64,000 nt of DNA from Flaviflagellibacter deserti (GCF_042652085.1 NZ_JBHSJF010000008.1:62001-126000); one strand, 5' to 3'. Shown: positions 8,213 to 18,295, numbered from the stretch's first letter. Notes: generated by a model from the sequence alone, not told the origin. Program-made: numbers and translations.

Positions 8213-8977
8213 ATGCACGCCCCGCCACCCGCCATCGAGGTCGAGAACCTCGTCAAAGTCTACCGCCGCACCACCGCCGTCGACGGCATCAATCTGTCGA
8301 TCGCGTCCGGCAGCGTGGTCGGATTGCTCGGCGGCAACGGTGCCGGCAAGACCACGACCATCTCCAGCATCATGGGCCTGCTCCGACCAACCTCCGGCTC
8401 CGTCCGGGTGCTGGGCGCCGATATGATGCGTGACCGTTATCGCGTTCTGCACCGGATGAATTTCGAAAGCCCCTATGTCGACCTGCCCGGGCGCCTCACC
8501 GTGCGGCAGAACCTGCTGGTCTTCGCCCGGCTTTATGGCGTGCCGGACATCGTGGCCCGGATCGCGACGCTCGCCGACGAACTCGATCTCCTGGATTTCA
8601 TCGACCAGCCCTTCGGTCGCCTGTCGGCGGGTCAGAAGACCCGCGTTTCCCTCGCCAAGGCGCTGATCAACGATCCGGAAGTGCTTCTCCTCGACGAGCC
8701 GACCGCCTCGCTCGATCCGGATACCGCCGATTGGGTCAGGGCCCGCATCGCACGCCACCGCGAGGAGAAAGGCGCAACGATCCTCCTCGCCTCGCACAAC
8801 ATGAACGAGGTCGAGCGACTCTGCGATCGCGTGATCTTCATGCGCAAGGGCAAGATCGTCGCCGACGCCACGCCTCATCAGCTTCTCGAACGCTACGGCC
8901 GCGACACGCTGGAAGAGGTCTTCCTTGATGTCGCCCGCGGCCGCGCCAAGGCTGCCGCACTGGCGGAAACATTATGA
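8213..8977 (+). CDS. ABC transporter ATP-binding protein (ABC-2 exporter type)
   Basis: A 254-residue ATPase with Walker A GGNGAGKTTT, signature LSAGQKTR, Walker B EVLLLDEPTASLD and the switch His in LLASHNMNE. It resembles the CcmA/NatA group that powers ABC-2 type exporters. It overlaps the next gene, an ABC-2 permease, by the 4-base ATGA, so the two form a coupled transporter. Transcribed divergently from actS across about 100 bases. The substrate is not evident. Confidence 0.92.
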   Translation: MHAPPPAIEVENLVKVYRRTTAVDGINLSIASGSVVGLLGGNGAGKTTTISSIMGLLRPTSGSVRVLGADMMRDRYRVLHRMNFESPYVDLPGRLTVRQNLLVFARLYGVPDIVARIATLADELDLLDFIDQPFGRLSAGQKTRVSLAKALINDPEVLLLDEPTASLDPDTADWVRARIARHREEKGATILLASHNMNEVERLCDRVIFMRKGKIVADATPHQLLERYGRDTLEEVFLDVARGRAKAAALAETL

Positions 8978-9789
8978 CCCTCGCAACCTCGCCCAGCTTC
9001 TCGCCCGCCCGGATCGGCGCCATGGTAATGCGCCATTGGTATGTGCTCCGTTCGTCCTGGCCGCGCCTTCTCGAACTCGTCTACTGGCCAGCCGTGCAGA
9101 TGCTGACCTGGGGCTTCCTCCAGGTCTATGTCGGACAGGCCTCGGGCCGCGTCGCCCTCGCCGCTGGCACGTTCCTCGGCGCAGTCCTCCTCTGGGACAT
9201 TCTCTTCCGCGGCGGCCTTGGCTTCTCGATCTCATTCCTCGAGGAGATGTGGGCGAGAAACGTCGGCAATCTGATGATGAGCCCGCTGCGTCCGGCGGAG
9301 TTCATCGCCTCGCTCGCGATCATGAGCGTGATCCGGCTCGTCATTGGCGTCGTTCCGGTGACATTGATCGCCTGGCCGCTGTTCGGCTTCAATCTCTGGT
9401 CGATGGGTCTGCCGCTCGCCGCCTTCTTCGCCAATCTGATCCTGACGAGCTGGGCCTTGTCCCTGATGGTCTCCGGGCTGATCCTCAGGAACGGCCTCGG
9501 CGCCGAAGGGCTCGCGTGGACGCTGATGTTCATCCTGATGCCGCTTTGCGCGGTCTACTATCCCGTCTCGATCATGCCCGAATGGCTGCAATGGGCGGCC
9601 TGGACCATGCCTCCGACCTATGTCTTCGAGGGCATGCGCGCTCTCCTGCTCGATCATCAATTCAGAGGCGACCTCATGCTGATCTCGTTCGTCCTGAATC
9701 TTCTGCTCTTCGCGGTCGCGGTCGTGGTCTATCTTTATCTCCTGGAACGCTCCCGCGTCGCCGGCTCGCTTTTGGGTTCCGGCGAGTAG
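8974..9789 (+). CDS. ABC-2 type transporter permease
   Basis: A 271-residue membrane protein with about six hydrophobic segments, including LILTSWALSLMVSGLIL and a late segment VLNLLLFAVAVVVYLYLL. The order and spacing fit the ABC-2 permease fold, which includes NodJ and polysaccharide or drug exporters. Start ATG overlaps the stop of the ATPase gene. It lies 41 bases before grpE, so read-through into the chaperone gene is possible. The substrate is unknown. Confidence 0.9.
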   Translation: MTLATSPSFSPARIGAMVMRHWYVLRSSWPRLLELVYWPAVQMLTWGFLQVYVGQASGRVALAAGTFLGAVLLWDILFRGGLGFSISFLEEMWARNVGNLMMSPLRPAEFIASLAIMSVIRLVIGVVPVTLIAWPLFGFNLWSMGLPLAAFFANLILTSWALSLMVSGLILRNGLGAEGLAWTLMFILMPLCAVYYPVSIMPEWLQWAAWTMPPTYVFEGMRALLLDHQFRGDLMLISFVLNLLLFAVAVVVYLYLLERSRVAGSLLGSGE

Positions 9790-9830
9790 CGCTTGATTTT
9801 CACGACAACCCGCCTGATATCCGGACCACC

Positions 9831-10427
9831 ATGACACAGAGCGATATCGACGACCGCGACGAGCGGACCGAGGCCATGCCCGAAAACGAGCAGACCGCGA
9901 CCGAGCAGCAGCCGGACGAACTCACGCGGCTCCAGACCGAGCACGCGGAAATGCGCGACCGCGTTCTGCGCACGCTTGCCGAGATGGAGAACCTGCGCAA
10001 ACGCACCGAGCGCGAGGTTGCCGACGCCAAGGCCTATGCGGTCTCGACGTTCGCGCGCGACCTCCTCAGCGTCGCCGACAATCTCGATCGCGCGCTGAGC
10101 GCCGTTCCCCCCGACGACGAGGATCCTGCGCTGAAATCGCTCGTCGAGGGCGTCGCGATGACCGGCCGCGAATTGCAGTCGACACTTGCCAAGCACGGCG
10201 TCACCAAGATCGAACCCGCGCCCGGCGAGAAATTCGATCCGAACCTGCATCAGGCCATGTTCGAGGTACCGGATCCGAACCAGCCCTCGGGGAGCGTCGT
10301 CCAGGTCGTCGTTCCGGGCTTCGCCATTTCCGGTCGCCTGTTGCGTCCGGCCATGGTCGGCGTGTCGAAGGGTGGGCCCAAGGCCGCCGCCAACGGCGAA
10401 GGCGCCGGAATCGACAAATCGGCCTGA
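9831..10427 (+). CDS. grpE: Nucleotide exchange factor GrpE
   Basis: A 198-residue GrpE, the ADP/ATP exchange factor of DnaK. It has an acidic N-terminal region, a long coiled-coil helix (ELTRLQTEHAEMRDRVLRTL, then RKRTEREVADAKAYA), and the beta domain with FDPNLHQAMFEVPDP and VVVPGFAISGRLLRPAMVGV. The frame is open far upstream, but the start at 9831 gives the normal family length. A CTTG element with a partly matching heat-shock -10 lies in the 41 bases before it. A CtrA-like box follows the stop. Confidence 0.94.
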   Translation: MTQSDIDDRDERTEAMPENEQTATEQQPDELTRLQTEHAEMRDRVLRTLAEMENLRKRTEREVADAKAYAVSTFARDLLSVADNLDRALSAVPPDDEDPALKSLVEGVAMTGRELQSTLAKHGVTKIEPAPGEKFDPNLHQAMFEVPDPNQPSGSVVQVVVPGFAISGRLLRPAMVGVSKGGPKAAANGEGAGIDKSA

Positions 10428-10435
10428 TCAGACCC

Positions 10436-10450
10436 TTAATGGCTCGTTAA
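10436..10450 (+). promoter_or_regulatory. Predicted CtrA binding site (TTAA-N7-TTAA)
   Basis: TTAA at 10436-10439 and TTAA at 10447-10450 with exactly seven bases between, followed by C, which matches the CtrA full site TTAA-N7-TTAAC. A third, imperfect half (TTTA at 10458) keeps the same seven-base spacing. It lies 8 bases after the grpE stop and 75 bases before the gene starting at 10526, the probable target. I saw no other exact copy on scanning the window by eye. Confidence 0.6.
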
Positions 10451-10525
10451 CTCTGGATTTATTGGGCGGGATCAAATCCTTCGCTGCGCGATTGACAAAA
10501 TGTCGCAGCAGCGGAGGGTTAGGCC

Positions 10526-10825
10526 ATGCCGCGTTTCAATCTCAGGAATCACTCCGATCCTGGCGAAGTTTGCGTCACGATCAGCAGATCGGGCGCCACG
10601 GCTTCGATCACGCCGCCGGCGAGCTATCGGCCCGACCTCGACATCCGCGACATGCGGCTTTCGACCGCGCTGCACGTGGCCGCCGCCCTCGCTCTGCGGC
10701 TCGGGACCGACGTCACCATCGTCGACGAGAACGATGCGGTCTTCTTCATCGAGGACGATTTGTCGGATCTGACTTTCGTGGATGCCGGACCGACCGACCT
10801 TCTGCCGTTCAAGCGGGCTTCGTAA
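10526..10825 (+). CDS. Uncharacterised 99-residue protein with a CtrA-type upstream site
   Basis: I do not recognise the family. The protein is soluble-looking, with a central Ala/Leu-rich helix (STALHVAAALALRLGTDVTI) followed by an acidic segment (DENDAVFFIEDDLSD). A GGAGGG ribosome site lies about 11 bases before the ATG, and an exact TTAA-N7-TTAA site lies upstream. Its 3' end overlaps the convergent alkB by 17 bases. Codon use and GC resemble the neighbours. Cell-cycle linked expression is inferred only from the CtrA-like site. Confidence 0.7.
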   Translation: MPRFNLRNHSDPGEVCVTISRSGATASITPPASYRPDLDIRDMRLSTALHVAAALALRLGTDVTIVDENDAVFFIEDDLSDLTFVDAGPTDLLPFKRAS

Positions 10826-11435
10826 CCCGCCTCAGCGTCAGGTTGATCCTTCCGCCCTGCGGCAGGAGGCTCGACGAACCGGCGATCACCCGGTCCACAC
10901 CGTGAAAAGCAAGCCGGGACGCTCCGCCGAGCACGAAGGCGTCGCCGCTTTCCAGACGAATCGAGCGCGTCGGGTGCTTGCGATCCTGTCCGCCGATTCG
11001 GAACACCGCCGTATCGCCCAGCGACAGCGACACGACCGGCGCATGGAAATCCTCTTCGTCGCGGTCCTGGTGCAGACCCATTCGCGCACCCTCATCGTAC
11101 CAGTTCACGAGGCATGCCTCGGGCGGATGAGGATAATCCGCGAGTCTGTCCCAGGTATTCCGCACGACCTCCGGCATAGCGGCCCACGGCCGCCCGGTAT
11201 CTGGATGCTCGGCCTGATAGCGGTAGCCGGTTTCGTCCGACACCCACCCAAGCGCACCGAGATTCGTCATGCGAACCGAGAACGGTTTGCCGGTTTTCGG
11301 CATGCGCGGCTGGAACAAGGGGTTTTCGCGCAGCAGGGCTCGCAAGTCATCGACAAGCTTTTCTTGCGCCGATCGGTCAAGGAATCCGGGCACATAGCGT
11401 GCTCCGGGGGCCAATAATATCTCGCCGCTCACCAT
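10809..11435 (-). CDS. alkB: AlkB family alpha-ketoglutarate-dependent dioxygenase
   Basis: A 208-residue Fe(II)/2-oxoglutarate dioxygenase that repairs alkylated bases by oxidative demethylation. The iron ligands are visible as HQD in GLHQDRDEEDFHAP and the later His in LAFHGVDRV. The 2-oxoglutarate-binding end RINLTLRR closes the fold. The nucleotide-lid region carries LGALGWVSDETGYRY. It stands alone on the minus strand, overlapping the 3' end of the 99-residue gene. An Ada-like methyltransferase also occurs at 28 kb. Confidence 0.93.
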   Translation of the reverse strand: MVSGEILLAPGARYVPGFLDRSAQEKLVDDLRALLRENPLFQPRMPKTGKPFSVRMTNLGALGWVSDETGYRYQAEHPDTGRPWAAMPEVVRNTWDRLADYPHPPEACLVNWYDEGARMGLHQDRDEEDFHAPVVSLSLGDTAVFRIGGQDRKHPTRSIRLESGDAFVLGGASRLAFHGVDRVIAGSSSLLPQGGRINLTLRRVTKPA

Positions 11436-11518
11436 TCTACGATCTGCCCTCTTGCCGAGCGGCTTTTTTGCGCTTTCTCTTATAGTTAGGGCACGTCAGA
11501 GGCCCGGAGGAAACGCGC

Positions 11519-11740
11519 ATGACCAGCTATGTCATGAAGAACCTGCAGGTCGATCTCGTCGGCAATACAGCATCCGTTTGCATCTCCTGCGATGGTGGCA
11601 AGGGACCGACGGTCATCAACATGAACTTCCCGATGCATGTCAGCTCGCAGCTCGGCGAGAAGGATCTTCGCGCACTAACACGCGATAAAGTGAAGCTCGT
11701 ACTGACCCGCGCGCTGGAGTGCATCCAGCAGGAAGCGTGA
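11519..11740 (+). CDS. Small conserved-looking hypothetical protein (73 aa)
   Basis: Not a family I can name. The 73 residues contain ISCDGGKGPTVINMNFPM and an amphipathic helix (ALTRDKVKLVLTRALECIQQ). GGAGG lies 8-12 bases before the ATG, at about 11507-11511, supporting translation. It is preceded by a divergent alkB and followed by the dnaK heat-shock promoter about 30 bases after its stop. No signal peptide or membrane segment is seen. Confidence 0.7.
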   Translation: MTSYVMKNLQVDLVGNTASVCISCDGGKGPTVINMNFPMHVSSQLGEKDLRALTRDKVKLVLTRALECIQQEA

Positions 11741-11771
11741 TGGGATTCATCACAGAGGCTTGATGAGGCTC

Positions 11772-11799
11772 CTTGCGGCCAAATTGACCCTTCTTATAT
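11772..11799 (+). promoter_or_regulatory. Heat-shock (RpoH, sigma-32) promoter of dnaK
   Basis: CTTG at 11772-11775 and CTTATAT at 11793-11799 are separated by 17 bases, matching the alphaproteobacterial RpoH consensus CTTG-N17/18-CYTATNT. Transcription should start near 11805, giving a leader of about 125 bases before dnaK. Confidence 0.8.
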
Positions 11800-11837
11800 A
11801 GCTGCCATCGCTGCGCAGAGGGCGCGGCTCAAGGGGA

Positions 11838-11880
11838 CCGGCCTCCCGTTTGCTGAAAACGGGCCGGGCTTCGAACCCGG
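11838..11880 (+). other. Structured dnaK leader (two hairpins)
   Basis: CCCGTTT (11845-11851) pairs with AAACGGG (11857-11863), extended by CCGG on both sides with a three-base bulge. It is followed by CCGGG/CCCGG (11864-11880) enclosing TTCGAA. Both lie in the predicted 5' untranslated region and do not cover the ribosome site. Role unknown. Confidence 0.45.
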
Positions 11881-11930
11881 GCCGCTTCGGGGCCCGATCA
11901 TGGTCTCGCTTAAGAGAAGGGAACAGACAC

Positions 11931-13835
<1,905 letters not shown>

Positions 13836-13893
13836 TAGCTCGCCGGAACTGACGATGCGCGCCCGTCCGCACCACGTGGAATCCGCGACTGCG

Positions 13894-13922
13894 GACGGGG
13901 CACATCCTTTGCAGGCCCCGTC
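13894..13922 (+). terminator. Hairpin between dnaK and dnaJ
   Basis: An 8-bp perfect stem (GACGGGGC against GCCCCGTC) with a 13-base loop. A further GGACGGGG copy followed by TTTTCTGTTTTT lies at about 13952-13971 and could pair alternatively with the right arm. It may act as a partial terminator or processing site that lowers dnaJ relative to dnaK. Confidence 0.45.
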
Positions 13923-13986
13923 GGGCGAGATGCGTCTTGCGTGTCTCCGGACGGGGTTTTCTGTTTTTGGGGCTGAAGACTGACCG

Positions 13987-15120
13987 ATGGCCATGCGCTG
14001 CTTTTACGAAACGCTCGGTGTCGATCGCACCGCCAAGGATGGAGAGCTGAAATCGGCCTTCCGCAAGCTCGCGATGGAATGCCATCCGGATCGCAATCCG
14101 GGCGATGCTGCCGCCGAGGCGAAATTCAAGGAAATCAATGCCGCCTATGAGGCGCTGAAGGATCCGCAGAAGCGTGCGGCCTATGACCGTTTCGGCCACG
14201 CGGCGTTCGAGAACGGCGGCGGCATGGGTGCCGGCGGCTTCGGCAACGATTTCGGCGCCTCGATGTCGGACATCTTCGAGAGCATGTTCGGCGACATGAT
14301 GAGCGGCGGCGGACGCCGCGCCGGACGCTCGTCCGGCCGCGAGCGCGGCTCTGATCTCCGCTACAACATGGAGATCACGCTCGAGGACGCCTTCAATGGC
14401 AAGGTTGCACAGATCAAGCTGCCGACGCCGGTCACCTGCGAGAAATGCAGCGGCTCAGGCGCCAAGGCCGGCTCGAAGCCGCACACCTGTCACACTTGCG
14501 GAGGCGCCGGAAAGGTCCGTGCGAGCCAGGGCTTCTTCCTGCTCGAGCGCACCTGCCCGACCTGCCACGGCCGCGGCGAGACGATCGACGATCCTTGCGA
14601 TGCCTGCGCGGGCGCGGGTCGTGTGACACGCGAGCGCACGCTCCAGGTCAACATCCCGGCAGGCGTCGAGGAGGGGACCCGCATCCGGCTCGGCGGCGAG
14701 GGCGAAGCCGGCCTGCGCGGCGGTCCGTCGGGCGACCTCTACATCTTCCTCACGATCGAGGAACATCCCTTCTTCCAGAGGGACGGGGCGGATCTCTATT
14801 GCCGGGTCCCGGTGGCGATGTCGGAGGCCGCTCTCGGCACCGAAATCGAGGTACCGACTATTGGCGGAGAGCGCTCGAAACTGAAGATTTCTGAGGGAAC
14901 GCAGCCCGGAAAACAGTTTCGCCTTAAAGGAAAGGGGATGCCGGTCTTGCGTTCGCGCGAATTCGGCGATCTTTATATCCAGGTCGACGTCGAGATTCCG
15001 AAGAACCTCAGCAAACGGCAGCGCGAACTTCTCGAGGAATTCCGGCAGGCTTCATCTGAAGCCAACCATCCCGAGTCATCTGGCTTCTTCGCCAAGGTGA
15101 AGGACCTGTTCGGCGGCTGA
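13987..15120 (+). CDS. dnaJ: Co-chaperone DnaJ (Hsp40)
   Basis: A 377-residue type I Hsp40 that stimulates the DnaK ATPase and presents substrates. The J domain carries HPD in MECHPDRNPG. A glycine-rich linker follows (ENGGGMGAGGFGNDFG). Four zinc-binding CxxCxGxG-type repeats run from CEKCSGSG to CDACAGAG. The C-terminal beta domains contain VNIPAGVEEGTRIRL and KQFRLKGKGMPVL. Located downstream of dnaK across a hairpin. ATG 13987 (MAMRCFYETLGV) is the family start. Confidence 0.97.
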   Translation: MAMRCFYETLGVDRTAKDGELKSAFRKLAMECHPDRNPGDAAAEAKFKEINAAYEALKDPQKRAAYDRFGHAAFENGGGMGAGGFGNDFGASMSDIFESMFGDMMSGGGRRAGRSSGRERGSDLRYNMEITLEDAFNGKVAQIKLPTPVTCEKCSGSGAKAGSKPHTCHTCGGAGKVRASQGFFLLERTCPTCHGRGETIDDPCDACAGAGRVTRERTLQVNIPAGVEEGTRIRLGGEGEAGLRGGPSGDLYIFLTIEEHPFFQRDGADLYCRVPVAMSEAALGTEIEVPTIGGERSKLKISEGTQPGKQFRLKGKGMPVLRSREFGDLYIQVDVEIPKNLSKRQRELLEEFRQASSEANHPESSGFFAKVKDLFGG

Positions 15121-15199
15121 GGAACAACGGAGTTGCGACGCGGCGTCCGGGCGGATGGAACCCGGAGCGCGTCAGTTCTGTTCACATCCGCGATAAGAC

Positions 15200-15811
15200 A
15201 TGCCTCGCCCAGCACCCCTCGCCGAACGCCAGAAGAAACCGGTCTTTCAAGACGAGGCGCGCTTCATTCGTTCGTGGCTCGAAAAGCCACTTTCGATAGG
15301 CGCTGTCAGCCCGTCCGGAAAAGCGCTCGCCCGCATGATGGCGGCGCCTATGGATCCGGACCGAGATGGACAGATACTCGAACTGGGACCCGGCACGGGA
15401 CCGGTCACTGAAGCCCTCATCGAGCGCGGGGTGCCCGAGGAACGGCTTCTACTCATCGAGTATAACCCGGGCTTTGTGACACTGCTGCGAAACCGTTTCC
15501 CGCGCGCCACGATCCTGCAGGGCGATGCCTACAACGTCCGTGGTGTTCTTCATGGCGTGCTCGACACACCGCTTGCGGGCGTCGTCTCCAGCCTGCCGCT
15601 GCTGACGCAGCCGGTGCCGCGCCGCGTTCGCCTGCTGCGCCATTGTCTGGCGCTGACTCAGCCGGGCGCGCCGTTTAGCCAATTCACCTATTCGGTCGCG
15701 CCACCTATCCCGCTTCTCACCATCGGCGACGCCAATGCCGAAGGCAGTCCAGTCGTTTGGCGCAATATTCCCCCGGCAAGGGTCTGGACCTACCGTCTTC
15801 CCTCCGCGTAA
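15200..15811 (+). CDS. Class I SAM-dependent methyltransferase, PmtA-like
   Basis: A 203-residue methyltransferase with SAM motif I ILELGPGTGPVTEAL, an acidic residue after beta-2 (LLLIEYNPGF), a motif-II GDAYNV, and VVSSLPLL in place of the NPPY-like motif. This pattern and size fit the Sinorhizobium-type phosphatidylethanolamine N-methyltransferase (PmtA) and related rRNA-dimethyladenosine-like folds. PmtA makes phosphatidylcholine. The lipid assignment is by resemblance only; other substrates are possible. It lies 79 bases after dnaJ. Confidence 0.7.
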   Translation: MPRPAPLAERQKKPVFQDEARFIRSWLEKPLSIGAVSPSGKALARMMAAPMDPDRDGQILELGPGTGPVTEALIERGVPEERLLLIEYNPGFVTLLRNRFPRATILQGDAYNVRGVLHGVLDTPLAGVVSSLPLLTQPVPRRVRLLRHCLALTQPGAPFSQFTYSVAPPIPLLTIGDANAEGSPVVWRNIPPARVWTYRLPSA

Positions 15812-15843
15812 ACCTTGAGGAATATTCTCGGAGGCGTGCGTAC

Positions 15844-16410
15844 ATGGCTGGCCCGAAAATCCTCGTTTTCGCGGGCAGCTTGCGCACCGGCTCGTTCAAC
15901 GAGACGCTCGCGGCCTATGTGGCGCGGAAGCTGACCGAACTCGGCGCCGAGGTAACGCATGCCAGCCTCCGCGATTATCCGATGCCGCTCTATGACGGCG
16001 ACCTCGAAGCGCGCGAGGGCGTTCCGGAGCGCGGCCAGGCTTTCGCGCTCCTGATGAGCCAGCACCTGGGCATTTTCATCGCCGGGCCGGAATACAATGC
16101 CGGCATCACGCCGCTGATGAAGAACACGCTCGACTGGGTCTCGCGGGTCGATCGCGGCTCGGCCTATAAGAACCGCATCTTCGCACTCGGCGCCGCCTCC
16201 GACGGTCCGCGCGGCGGCTATCGCAGCCTGATCCACACCCGCCACGTCCTCGAGCTCGGCTGCGCGGCCATGGTCCAGCCGGAGATGGTCGCGGTCTCGG
16301 GCGCCTCGAAGGCCTATGACGAGAACGGCGAGTTGATCGGCCCGACGGCGAAGGTCGCCGCGAACACGCTCTCGGCCCTTGTCGCCAACGCGAAGCGGTA
16401 CGCCGCGTGA
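15844..16410 (+). CDS. NAD(P)H-dependent FMN reductase family oxidoreductase
   Basis: A 188-residue flavodoxin-like protein. The FMN-phosphate loop is visible as FAGSLRTGSFN near the N terminus, and GPEYNAGITPLMKNTLDW is the characteristic active-site and dimer motif of the NADPH-dependent FMN reductase family. The frame is open to 15757, but ATG 15844 gives the family start and has GGAGG 9-13 bases upstream. Its stop overlaps the GTG start of pyrF, so the two are translationally coupled. Physiological acceptor unknown. Confidence 0.88.
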   Translation: MAGPKILVFAGSLRTGSFNETLAAYVARKLTELGAEVTHASLRDYPMPLYDGDLEAREGVPERGQAFALLMSQHLGIFIAGPEYNAGITPLMKNTLDWVSRVDRGSAYKNRIFALGAASDGPRGGYRSLIHTRHVLELGCAAMVQPEMVAVSGASKAYDENGELIGPTAKVAANTLSALVANAKRYAA

Positions 16411-17108
16411 GCCAAATACCCGCCCGCGACCGGCTGATCGTCGCCCTCGACATTCCGGACGTCGAACGCGCCTCGCGACTCGTCGCGGAACTCGGCGACA
16501 GCGTCACCTTCTACAAGATCGGCTACGAGCTCGGCTTCGCCGGCGGCCTCCCGCTCGCCGAGCGGCTGGCCGGCGAGGGCAAGCAGATCTTTCTCGATTT
16601 CAAACTGCACGACATCGGCAATACCGTCGCCCGCGGCGTCGCTAGCCTGTCGAAGATCGGCGCGACCTTCCTTACCGTGCACGCCTATCCGCAGACCATG
16701 CGCGCGGCCATCGAGGGCCGGGGCGACGCCCAGGTGAAGCTCCTCGCCGTGACCGTCCTGACCTCCTATGACGACCAGGACGCCGCCGAGGCGGGCTATG
16801 CGCTGGCCATCCGCGACCTCGTCCGGCTGCGCGCCGAACAGGCCCGCACCATCGGCATCGACGGCGTCGTCTGCTCGGCGGCGGAAACCTCTCTCGTCCG
16901 CGACGTCGCCGGCTCGTCCATGGCGATTGTCACGCCCGGCATCCGCCCGGCTGGCGCCGCGACCGGCGACCAGAAACGCACGCTCACCCCCGCCGAAGCG
17001 ATCGCCGCCGGCGTCGACTACCTCGTCGTCGGCCGTCCGGTGACGGCATCGCCCGACCCGAAGGCATCGGCCGAAGCGATCGTTCAGGAAATCTCGGTCG
17101 CGCTTTGA
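16407..17108 (+). CDS. pyrF: Orotidine 5'-phosphate decarboxylase
   Basis: A 233-residue enzyme making UMP from OMP, the last step of de novo pyrimidine synthesis. The catalytic Asp-Lys-Asp array is visible in FLDFKLHDIGNTV, and the N-terminal LIVALDIPD strand is typical. The phosphate-binding end shows VTPGIRPAG and DYLVVGRPVT. The GTG start overlaps the TGA of the FMN reductase gene (GTGA). Downstream DUF1330, dapB and gpmA continue on the same strand. Confidence 0.96.
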   Translation: MSQIPARDRLIVALDIPDVERASRLVAELGDSVTFYKIGYELGFAGGLPLAERLAGEGKQIFLDFKLHDIGNTVARGVASLSKIGATFLTVHAYPQTMRAAIEGRGDAQVKLLAVTVLTSYDDQDAAEAGYALAIRDLVRLRAEQARTIGIDGVVCSAAETSLVRDVAGSSMAIVTPGIRPAGAATGDQKRTLTPAEAIAAGVDYLVVGRPVTASPDPKASAEAIVQEISVAL

Positions 17109-17135
17109 CGCGCGCCGCATAACAAAGGAAACGCC

Positions 17136-17429
17136 ATGGCAAAGGGTTACTGGATCGGCCGGCTGACGGTCACCAATCCGGACGGGTTCCAGGACTACGC
17201 CGCGATCAGCGCCGGCATCGTTCAGGGACATGGCGGCAAATATCTCGTTCGCGGCGGCAAGTTCGATGCGGTCCAGGGCGATGCGCGCGAGCGCAACGTC
17301 GTCATCGAATTCGAAAGCTACGAAGCGGCGCTCGCCGCCTGGAACTCGTCCGATTACCAAGACGCCAAGAAAAAGCGCGACGGGAACTGCGAAGCCGAAT
17401 TCGTGGTTGTCGCGGGCTATGAGCCCTGA
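17136..17429 (+). CDS. DUF1330 domain-containing protein
   Basis: A 97-residue single-domain protein of the DUF1330 (dimeric alpha-beta barrel) family. Visible are the KGYWIGRLTVTNPDGFQDY start, GKYLVRGGKFDAVQGD and the ERNVVIEFESYEAALAAW block. No enzymatic function has been firmly assigned to the family. AAAGGAA precedes the ATG. It lies between pyrF and dapB in a co-directional run, which suggests shared transcription but not function. Confidence 0.9.
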   Translation: MAKGYWIGRLTVTNPDGFQDYAAISAGIVQGHGGKYLVRGGKFDAVQGDARERNVVIEFESYEAALAAWNSSDYQDAKKKRDGNCEAEFVVVAGYEP

Positions 17430-17471
17430 GATTGTGCGACCCAACAAGTGCTGGCCGGCTAGGAAATTTTG

Positions 17472-18284
17472 ATGAGTGACATGCGTCTTGTGGTGGTCGG
17501 GGCGGCGGGCCGGATGGGCCGCGCCTTGATCCGCGCCATCACCGAGACCCCCGGCGCGGTACTGGCGGGCGCAATCGAGCGCCAAGGCTCGTCGGAAATC
17601 GGCCAGGATGCAGGCATCTTGGCGGGCCTGCCTCCGGGTGGCGTCAAGGTGACTGACGATCCGCTGCCGGTCTTTGCCGCGGCGGAGGGTGTGCTCGATT
17701 TCACGTCCCCGGCCGCGACAACTGCCTTTGCTAGTCTGGCAGCCCAGGCGCGCATCGTCCATGTCATCGGCACGACCGGCCTTGTCGAGACCGATCTCGA
17801 CAAGCTCGATGCCGCCGCCCGTCATGCCGTCCTGGTCCGCTCCGGCAATATGAGCCTCGGCGTCAATCTCCTGGCGGCACTAGTCAAGCGCGCCGCAGCC
17901 GCTTTGCCGGACTTCGACATCGAAATTCTCGAAATGCATCACCGCCACAAGGTCGATGCGCCGTCTGGCACCGCACTGCTTCTCGGGGAGGCCGCGGCCG
18001 AGGGCCGCGACATCGATCTGTCGTCCTCCTCGGTTAGGAGCCGGGACGGCCATACCGGCGCAAGGCCCGGGGGTGCCATTGGTTTTGCCACCTTGCGCGG
18101 CGGGTCGGTCGTCGGCGAACATTCAGTCATTCTCGCCGGTCCCGGTGAACGCATCGAACTCAGCCACAAGGCTGAGGACCGCGCGATCTTCGCCAACGGA
18201 GCCGTCCGGGCTGCGCTCTGGGGGCGCGGAAAAAAGCCGGGTCACTATTCCATGGCCGACGTGCTCGGCCTCGCGGACGTCTGA
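17472..18284 (+). CDS. dapB: 4-hydroxy-tetrahydrodipicolinate reductase
   Basis: A 270-residue NAD(P)H-dependent enzyme of the diaminopimelate-lysine pathway. The nucleotide-binding motif VVVGAAGRMGRALI is at the N terminus. The substrate loop and catalytic region EMHHRHKVDAPSGTAL contains the DapB signature with the paired His and Lys. FTSPAATT and GTTGL surround the cofactor. The ATG at 17472 is preferred over an adjacent TTG. It is followed after 11 bases by gpmA. Confidence 0.97.
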   Translation: MSDMRLVVVGAAGRMGRALIRAITETPGAVLAGAIERQGSSEIGQDAGILAGLPPGGVKVTDDPLPVFAAAEGVLDFTSPAATTAFASLAAQARIVHVIGTTGLVETDLDKLDAAARHAVLVRSGNMSLGVNLLAALVKRAAAALPDFDIEILEMHHRHKVDAPSGTALLLGEAAAEGRDIDLSSSSVRSRDGHTGARPGGAIGFATLRGGSVVGEHSVILAGPGERIELSHKAEDRAIFANGAVRAALWGRGKKPGHYSMADVLGLADV

Positions 18285-18295
18285 AAGGGTCACCG

